DNA from: Mesorhabditis belari
Taxonomy: Eukaryota; Nematoda; Chromadorea; Rhabditida; Rhabditidae
NCBI GenBank assembly: GCA_958450365.1
Contig: CAUEEP010000754.1
Coordinates: forward strand, 1,024,001 to 1,088,000
Direction: 5' to 3'
Length of the DNA stretch: 64,000 nt
Under the pieces are notes generated by a model that saw nothing but the letters and a program-made list of their open reading frames with translations, searched no databases and was not told the origin of the DNA. Shown here piece by piece: positions 14,861-24,000 of the stretch (the first letter of the stretch is position 1; the number at the start of each line of letters is the position of its first letter). The position numbers and the translations under genes were made by a program.

Positions 14861-15298
14861 GTACTAATAAACTTCGGGAGCCACTTTGACCCGCTTCTTA
14901 GACTTGATTCTTTTATATCCGATATCCGTAAAACGGGTAAAACTGGACTTGGTAAAACCCTATTCTATTCATGTTCTCTCTAATCTTCTTTTACATTTTC
15001 TGAAATAATCGAATACGCTTAACCAATTGACGATATTTTTAGAATATTTTGAACAAGTTATCTTTGTATTTTGCTCTTCGCTTCATTTTTAAGCTTTGCA
15101 ACACTGCAGAGGTAAAACTCTAACTAGTTTATCAAAATATCAATAAAAATTGTTCAAAACTTTCTAAAAATATCATCAATAGATTCATCATTCTTGATTA
15201 CCTCCAGAAAAAGTAAAATAACGTTGGTAAAACAGTCAAAAAATCAAAACAATCTGATCAAATCAGATCAAAGTGCCCCCCGCGAAGTTTATTAGTAC
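14861..15298. mobile_element. Fold-back (MITE-like) element, 438 bp
   Basis: The ends are inverted copies: GTACTAATAAACTTCGGGAG on the left, CGCGAAGTTTATTAGTAC on the right. A second inverted pair lies inside (GACGATATTTTTAGAATATT near 15025, TTCTAAAAATATCATCAAT near 15165), so much of the element can fold back. There is no coding capacity. Target duplication is unclear (TA or GTAC). Confidence 0.6.
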
Positions 15299-15846
15299 CA
15301 AAAATGCTTCTAATCCAATGCTTGTTGTTAAGGAGAATTTATAGTTTGAAATCAAAGTCTAAAATAATTGACAAGAATGAGGTCGTTTAAAATTAATACT
15401 AAGAGACGTAATGATGCTAGAGCGCAGATAACTATGACCCTAGCTCTATTAATTGTTTTGACTAGTGTGCCGAGTGTAATTGACGATCGAATATGAACAT
15501 CGGAAAGTGCTGTAGTAGTTGGGGATTTTTTGAGCTGATTTTTGCCAAATGAGCCAAATGAGGTGATTTTTTGCACTTCGGGGTTTTTGCCTATGCTGAA
15601 TCGATTGGTTTCACACAACATTTCGCAACTTTTAACAACATTCAAGACTACTTATAGATGACAGTCAAAACTTTGTGAACCCTGTCAGGGGTTCATACTA
15701 AAGCAATTGAGAGTGTGTGGAATCAGCTGTCGGTCAAAGTCAGCAAAAAACAAATCAGAAGTTAGAAGTTATTTCTTTGTACTTGAAGTGAAATTGGATA
15801 TTTAGAATGGACGATCGCTCTCGCACTCGGCACAATACACGCGCTG

Positions 15847-17693
15847 ATGGTTGCAGTTGTCAACAAGATTGTGCCAAACCCATACATGGACGAAATTTTT
15901 CACATACGACAAACGAGAAGGTGAGAGAGATTATTTATTTTTTTTATTTGGTCATCTGTGATCGTCAAATTTGCTACTAAATCTAGCAAATATTCCGATA
16001 CTTTGCTTCATCTAATCAAAGTTTTTTTAAGATATTGTGATGGCGACTACACGTGGGACCCAATGATCACCACTCCTCCGCTGCTTTACATCATATCGAT
16101 GCCATTGTGTGGTGGCCATGAACGATACATTAACTCAATATTGCTTCCATTTACGTTCATTGGTTAGTATTTGTATTCAAAAAGTTAGAAAACGAAATTT
16201 AGGTGCTTGTCGATTTCGTGCAATGTTTACGGGTGAGGGCGAAACGGTGCTGGTCCCAGCGTTATCCGTTGTGCTACTTCCGGTTAGTTTTTGTTGGCTT
16301 TCGTCTTTGTTAGCTTTGTTCTGTTAGCTTTGTTAGCTTCTATGGCTCTTACAACTTACATAGCTTTTAAGCTTCAATTGTTGTTTAAGGTTCTCTTCCA
16401 CTCTTCGCTATTATTCTACACGGATCTTCTCTCGCTGACGCTGGTGCTTTGGGCGTTCTCTTCGACAAACAAGTACATCGTCGCGTTTTTCTTTGGACTC
16501 TCGCTATTCTGTCGACAAACCAACATTGTTTGGGCTGGTTGGTTTTGGGGTTTTTTTAAAATGTAAATCACTTTTAGGTTTATTCGCAGCGCTTGATCTT
16601 TGCAAGAATATCAAGAAAGAACAATTGGTTAAATCTTTGCTGAAGGGTGATTATTCATCGTTGATTATTTGGCAATTCTTTTTAGGTTGTCTAGATTTAT
16701 GGCCTTTTATTCTTCTCGCTGGTGGATTTTTGGCATTTGTTGTGAAAAATGGTAAGAATTTAAGAAAGGCTTTTTGGAAAGTGTAGTTTGCAAATGCTAT
16801 AATTTATTAAAATGACTGAGTTGAATATTTTAGGCGGTATTGTGCTCGGCGACCCAGATGCTCATCGACCGCAGTTTCATTGTTGCCAGCTCCTCTACTT
16901 CTGCGTCTTTGCTTGCTTCACAGCATCGTTTTCGCTTCTGGAATACGCAAAACCCGTAAATTAATTTGAGAATCTCGAGGCAATAACTTTCTAAGCAATA
17001 ACTAAAATCTAAACATTATTTATGATTTAGATTCTACAATCGTTTTTCCAATGGAGGACTGTGCTTTTTACAGCGGCAATCGCCTTGATTGTGCACCATT
17101 TCTCGTTGGCACATCCGTATCTTTTGGCAGATAATCGACATGTTCCCTTCTACTTATGGAGGTACAGTTAGTTATACATTTACAAATATACATTTCTCTT
17201 TAGATGGATTCTTTCAAAGCCAATTTATCGACAATTATTAATCCCTGTGTATGTCGTTTGCTTTTATGCGGTGGATCAACTATGCAAAGGAGTAACACCA
17301 ATTGCGCGTTTATTTTTTGCTTTGGCGACGATTGCAGTGGTTGGATTTTGCTTCTTAAAAAATCGAAACCTTTCTTAGCTTCTACCCGCTCATCTAATCG
17401 AGCCTCGGTATTTCATCATTCCATATGTCTTGTGGCGATTAAGTGCCGAAACGAGATCGAGGCTTTTGTGTACATTGGAGGCGCTTTTCCAGGTGAATTT
17501 TGTTGATTTGTTATTTGAAAATCACTAAAGTTAGTTTGATTTAGAAGTGAACTTGATTTATCGGCGACATTATACTTGATTACTACATTTTTTTGTTTAG
17601 ATTTGTGTCTTCGCGCCTCTCTTCTACATGTTTTTGTACAAACCTTTTGAGTGGTCGCATGAGCCCGGAGATTTACAACGATTCATGTGGTAA
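15847..17693 (+). CDS. ALG10: Dol-P-Glc:Glc2Man9GlcNAc2-PP-Dol alpha-1,2-glucosyltransferase (ALG10)
   Basis: ALG10 is an ER multi-pass membrane enzyme. It adds the last glucose to the dolichol-linked oligosaccharide before transfer to protein. Exons include about 15847-15920, 16032-16162, 16203-16282, 16390-16537, 16578 onward, and further exons to TAA at 17691. Family hallmarks: NPYMDEIFHIRQTRRYCDGD then WDPMITTPPLLY near the N-terminus; FCRQTNIVWAG; NGGIVLGD; AHPYLLADNRHVPFYLWR; EPRYFIIPYVLWRL; and the C-terminal LQRFMW. The hydrophobic stretches suit a polytopic protein. Start is uncertain: the family frame is open upstream to about 15783 and encodes a hydrophobic segment (ALALGTIHALMVAVV), but its only ATG is 15847. 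The ATG at 15807, just after a TTTAG, is in another frame. AATAAA lies near 17842. Aminoacylase-1 starts 378 bp downstream, so the two may form an operon. Confidence 0.92.
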
Positions 17694-18070
17694 ATCTTGT
17701 TTGTTTTTTTGTTAGGCCAAAGTTCATCTTGTATTTTTTTTTTGCAAAATTTCTTGCTTAAAATTTGACCATACGGTGTTTACAAATTCGGGTTATTTTG
17801 GTTATTTATGTTCATGTGATACTTTATTCTTTTGTGTTCAAAATAAACACCCAGCCGATTTGCTGAAGACATTTGCGTTGAAAAGAAGAGTTTGGCGGGG
17901 TGTTACGTAGTTAAACTTTTGAAGGCCCCGGTTGAGTGCTTTTTTTTGTGTTTTTGTTTACGACGATCGGGATGGAAAAGGCATCAAAATAACAAAGTGC
18001 AAGAGTATTGCAGGATTCGAACACAAATATCATTTCAATTCATTAATTGTTCTGATTGTATTCTGTTGAA

Positions 18071-21000
18071 ATGAGTGACGAGGACATTGCTGTGACGAAA
18101 TTCCGAGAATACTTGCGAATAAGAACTGATCAACCTGAGCCGGATTATGGTAGGATTTGAATTCGTTAACAATCTTATGAAAAAACGATTACAGAAAGCT
18201 GTGTGAAGTTTCTTTTCGCGTTGGCTGATGAATTGGGCATTGAGAGAGTTCGTGTTGAGGTAAGCATTTTATATGATTCGGTTAAGCTAGCTTTTAGACT
18301 TATTAAGCTTCTAGAAAAGTACCTTACAAGTAGTTTACAAGTACAAGTACTTACAAGTAGTTTAAAACAGTTAAAAGACGAGTTTTTTTTTTCTTGTTAA
18401 CCACTTAAAGAATCATTTTACAGCCAGTCACCGGATATCCATTTGTGGTGATGACGATTCCCGGGAAAGCTCCACAATTGTCAGCAATCGTTCTGCACTC
18501 ACACACTGATGTTGTACCAGTTTACCGGGTAATGGATACTTTCGCATGTTTACAGGGAACGGGGGAAATGAATTGTCTTGTAGGGGAAATGAATTGTCTT
18601 TGATTTGCCTCCTCGGCATGTAGCTAGTTTGGTAAAGATAAGGGACAAATAGTAGAAAATTACTTTATTTCGTTTAGCATTCGTTTTTCCTGGTTTTCAC
18701 GTTCTGGCTTGATGTTTTAGAGACTTTGTCATCGTGGCACAGTCCCTCAGCGCGCTCCTCTACGGCTCACACGATCCGGGTTCGACTCTCGGCTGTGTCG
18801 TGACTTTACTCTTAAAAAAAACGAAATATGAGATGCACAACTACATAGAAGTCTAAGACTAATAAACTAAAAAGCATATAAAATGGGCTGGAGCCGAGAA
18901 CTCGCGCGGATTGGCGGATAGACGGACAGACGGACAGGCGGACAGACGGATAGACGGACAGACACTGCTCTTTGATACTGATTTAGAGATTTGAAGTTCG
19001 ATAAATTGCTTTTTTTGTGTTTCTGAGTAAAGTATTGAAGTGAAGTGTTGAAAATAAGCCGTGAAAATATCAAAAAACGTCGTGGAATGGTTAACTCTAA
19101 ACTGAGCTACGCACTAGAGGAAAAGTGGCCGTAATTCTTGAATACTCTGTGGTGACCAGGGATAATCCGTCCGTCTCCATCTAGAAGTAATCCATCCGTC
19201 TCCATCCAAAAATAATCCAATCGCCTCCATCAAGAAGTAATCCGTCCGTCTCCATCTAGAAATACTCCGTCCGTCTCCATCTAGAAGTAATCCGTCCGTC
19301 TCCATCAAGAAGTAATCCGTCCGTCTCCATCTAGAAGTAATCCATCCGTCTCCATCCAAAAATAATCCAACCGTCTCCATCAAGAAGTAATCCGTCTCCA
19401 TCTAGAAATACTCCGTCCGTCTCCATCCAAAAATAATCCATGCGTCTCCATCTAGAAATACTCCATCAGTCTAGCCTCATCTTTCTGTTATTTGTAGATA
19501 AAAACGATTGATTTTTTTAAAAATGAAAATTCATCTTTTTCTGTATAGATTCAAGATTTATCATCAATAGATAATCATCAATAGATAATCAATAGATAAT
19601 CAATAGATAATCATCAATATATAATCATCAATATATAATCATCAATAGATAATTTACATTGAATTACATTGTTGATCTATAAATAAAAGAAAAATTCGAG
19701 CTTTTAGACAAAAAAAAATTTCAGGAAAAATGGACTCATGACCCTTTCTCCGGGGATAAAGATGAAAAGGGAAATATTTATGGAAGAGGTTTGAAGAAGA
19801 AGAAGAGGAGGAAGAAGAGGAAGAGGAGGAAGAAGAAAAAGAAGAAGAAGCTTTTGTTTAAGCGATAGAACACTTAATTAAACGAGCTGCAGCAATCCAG
19901 AGCTGCAGCAATCTCTAGAATGAATTCGTAGAGATTTAGAGGAAGTTCTCGAGCGTTTTTTCAATCAATTTTAGGCGCACAAGATATGAAATCAAATGGA
20001 ATTCAATACTTCGAAGCTATTCGACGCCATTTCTCTCGTGGAATCAAAGAATTCAAAAGAAATGTTCATATCATTTGGGGACCAGACGAAGAACGAGGCA
20101 GTAGAAATGGAATGGAGAAATTTTTGGAGAGTCAAGAATTTCAGGTAAAAATTTATTTTAATTAAATCGATAATATTTTGATCGAAATTCAAAATTTCCC
20201 TAGAAACTCAACATCGGCTTTGTTCTGGATGAGGGAATGGCATCGGAAGATCAGATTTATCGTGTCTACTATGCAGAAAGATGCAAATGGTGTATGACAC
20301 TTGAGAAACTATTGAAATTATTGAAATTATTGAAATTATTGAGAAAAAGATTGAATCGATTGAATATCTCTTGAATATTATGTGCGTTCCAATTAAGAGA
20401 AAATTATGGAAATTATCGAAATCCATCAAACGAAAATCGAGATAATAGCGTGAACGACTTTCGTGAGTCTAGATCAAGAAATGTCAATAGAAGATGCTAT
20501 TATTTTTGCTGATTTATCTAAGTTGGAACTCACGTCACATGATGCACATGATTCTTTTGTTCTTTTGTTCTTTTGTTCATCACTCATTTCCAGGGATTCG
20601 CGTCTCATTCACTGGTCGTCCCGGTCATGGATCGAGAATTATCGACAATTCGGCGGCTGAGAAAATGGTTTACAATTCATTCATTCAGTTAAAAACCTTC
20701 TTTAGCTTTCTTTTCTGAATAGTGCTCTCAAATTTCGCGAATCGCAAAAAGTGCTCCTTGAATCGGATCCGACGAAAACACTAGGAGATGTGACAACGCT
20801 AAATTTGACGATGATCAAAGTGGGTGATTTGTGGTTTTTGAGAATAGTAGCTTTTCAAGCAATAGTAGCTTTTCAAAGCAATAGTAGCTTTTCAAGCAAT
20901 AGTAGCTTTTCAAGCAATACTAGCTTTTAAAGCAATACTAGCTTTTCTAGCAATAGTAGCTTTTCTAGCAATAGTAGCTTTTAAAGCAATAGTAGCTTTT

Positions 21001-24000
21001 CAAAGCAATAGTCTTTCAAGCAATAGTAGCTTCTAAAGCAATAGTAGCTTTTCAAAGCAATAGTAGCTTTTAAAGCAATAGCTTTTCAAAGCAATAGTAG
21101 CTTTTCAAGCAATAGTAGCTTTTCTTTAGCATTATATTGGTAAATTTATCGAAATTGTTAATATTTAGCATCTTTGGAGACTATTAATACTATTAATTTA
21201 GAAAAATGAATCCAATTTGCTACAAATCATTGCTTCAAAAACAAAATCGAAACATGTTTAACGATAAAAAGCTTCACTTGTTTTATTGGCATTCTTGAAT
21301 CGAAAGATGGTCTTTACTTGATTCATTTGATTCATCTGATTCGTTTGATTCATCTGATTTGTTTGATTCATTGGATTCATTGGATTCGTTTGATTCATCT
21401 GATTCATTGGATTCATTGGATTCATTGGATTCGTTTGATTCATTGGATTCGTTTGATTCATCTGATTCATTTGATTCATGTCAATCCACTAGAGCTTTCT
21501 CGTAATCGCCAAAAATCTTTTCCAGCTTTTGTTGATTGTCAGCATCCTAAATAACAGCTATACTTTAAAATAAACAAAAACTCTTACTTTCTTTTTGTTT
21601 TGATTCATCTTCATATAGCGAAAGATCTAAATAAAAAAAAATATTAGAAAATTGAAATCAAACAATAAAAATAACAACCAACCCTTTCTGCAGCTAATTT
21701 TTTTTGCTTCTTCAAAGCCAAGAATGCCGGTTGGAGGTCGTTTTAGAGGAGCAGTAGCAGCTTGAGAAAGCATTTGGTTGGCGAGTTTGTCGAAAACGTT
21801 TGTATTTGGCTTGTAAAGGCTTCCTTTAGCATCATTGGAGACTAAACAGAAAAATCAATACCTCATTTCTTCAAATCCAACATTAAAAGGCTTCACTTAC
21901 TCGCTTTATTGGCATTCTTGAATCGAAAGAAGGTCTTCATTTGATTCATTTACGGGATGGCCAATCCATTAGAGCTTTCTCGTAATCGTCAAGGATCTTG
22001 TCCAGCTCTCGTTGATTGTCAACATCCTAAATAACAGTTAGACTTTAAAATAAACACAAAAACCCTTACTTTCCTCTTGTTTTGATTCATCTTCATATAG
22101 CGAAAGATCTAAATAAAAAAATAGAAACTTTTTACTTAAAAAGAAATAAAAGTAGATAAGAAAAGGCTATTGAAACGATTTTTTGCAAATTCTTGAAATC
22201 TCTTTAAAATCAAAATCCAAACATGCTTAACGATAAAAAGCTTCACTTACTTGTTGATTGACATTCTTGAAACGAAAGAAGGTCATCATTTGATTCATTT
22301 GCGGCCCTTCATTTGATTCATATCAATCCACTAGAGCTTTCTCGTAATCGTCAAGGATCTTGTCGAGCTTTTGTTGATTGTCAGCATCCTTGTCGAGCTT
22401 TTGTTGATTGTCAGCATCCTTGTCCAGCTTTTGTTGATTGTCAGCATCCTTGTCGAGCTTTTGTTGATTGTCAGCATCCTTGTCCAGCTTTTTGTTGATT
22501 GTCAGCATCCTTGTCGAGCTTTTGTTGATTGTCAGCATCCTTGTCCAGCTTTTGTTGATTGTCAGCATCCTTGTCGAGCTTTTGTTGATTGTCAGCATCC
22601 TTGTCCAGCTTTTGTTGATTGTCAGCATCCTTGTCGAGCTTTTGTTGATTGTCAGCATCCTTGTCCAGCTTTTGTTGATTGTCAGCATCCTTGTCGAGCT
22701 TTTGTTGATTGTCAGCATCCTTGTCCAGCTTTTGTTGATTGTCAGCATCCTTGTCGAGCTTTTGTTGATTGTCAGCATCCTTGTCCAGCTTTCGTTGATT
22801 GTCAGCATCCTTGTCCAGCTCTCGTTGATTGTCAGCATCTTTATCCAGCTCCTTGTCCAGCTCTCGTTGATTGTCAGCATCTTTGTCCAGCTCCTTGTCC
22901 AGCTTTTGTTGATTATCAGCATCCTAAATAACAGTTAGACTTTAAAATAAACACAAAAACCCTCACTTTCCTCTTGTTTTGATTCATCTTCATATAACGA
23001 AAGATCTAAATAAAAAAAATAGAAACTTTTTACTTAGAAAGAAATAAAAGTAGATAAGAAAAGGCTATTGAAACGATTTTGAACAAAAACAAAAACAATT
23101 CTTTTTTTTACTATTCGAAATTTAAGGGTTTTTTTTTTCACAGCAATAACCTTTTGTTTGACCAAAAACCAAACTATTATTTGATAAAGAATAAAATTCT
23201 GCATTGAATGGATAATAAAATGAATTTAAAATATAATATCCATCAAAAGTTATGAAGCAAATTGTTTGTAATGGATGAGGTTTCGATTTTTAGCCAACAA
23301 CTTTACATGGATATTTGATTTTAAGATTAATTTTTGATATCATTTGATAGGAAATCTTATTCTCTATCAAATTGTATAAACAAAATAGCTTTTATTTAAA
23401 TGATTACGATATGATATTGAATGTTTAGGGTGGTGTTGAGACAAATGTTGTGCCAGCCGATTTCGAGTGTGGTTTGTTGTTTAGAAGTTTTGAGACAAAA
23501 AAAAAACAAATCTACAATTGAAATCGTTAGCTAGGATTAAAGCTAAATCATTTTCACTCGTTTATCTTTTAGAATTCGACATTCGTGTCCCGCCAACAGT
23601 CGATTTTGACGCTTTAGAGAAAGAGATTAACGAATGGGCACAGAAAGCGGGAAAGGGAACGAAAATCGAGTTTATATTGGTAAATCTAAAGGGAAATCTG
23701 GATCTGATCTAATCTGGATCTGGATCTAATCTGGATCTGATCTGGATCTGGATCTGGATCTGGATCTGGATCTGATCTGGACCTGGATCTGGATCTGGAT
23801 CTGGATCTGGATCTGATCTGGATCTGGATCTGGATCTGGATCTGGATCTGGATCTGGATCTGGATCTGGATCTGATCTGGATCGAATCTAATCTAATCCA
23901 TCTATTCTAATCCATCTAATCTAATCTATCTATTCTAATCTATCTATTCTAATCTATCTATTCTAATCTACGATTCTAATCTATTCATTCTAATCTCTAC

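Larger units (their letters stand above)
21258..23010 (-). pseudogene. Three rearranged copies of U2SURP 5' exons inside ACY1 intron 8
   Basis: Copy 1 (about 21230-21640), copy 2 (about 21655-22125) and copy 3 (about 22200-23015) match the 13440-13920 part of U2SURP on the same strand. Copy 2 keeps exon 3 almost unchanged (GAGAAAGCATTTGGTTGGCG, AAGGCTTCCTTTAGCATCAT). All keep the exon 2 core (GATTGTCAGCATCCTAAATA, reverse of the acceptor and DADNQ) and the exon 1 donor region with an open frame starting ATGAAGATGAATCAAAACAA. The rest of the gene is missing. Copies 1 and 3 share flanking DNA (ACGATAAAAAGCTTCACTT), so local duplication followed an initial insertion. Copy 1 and copy 3 each contain an internal minisatellite. 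Confidence 0.85.

Noticed and set aside
22340..22925. CRISPR-like array
   Set aside because: Units are directly adjacent with no unique spacers, and the host is a eukaryote.
22323..22938. Frames of 156-199 codons on both strands
   Set aside because: Produced by the 30-bp minisatellite derived from U2SURP exon 2. No start or splice context is kept beyond the first fragment exons.
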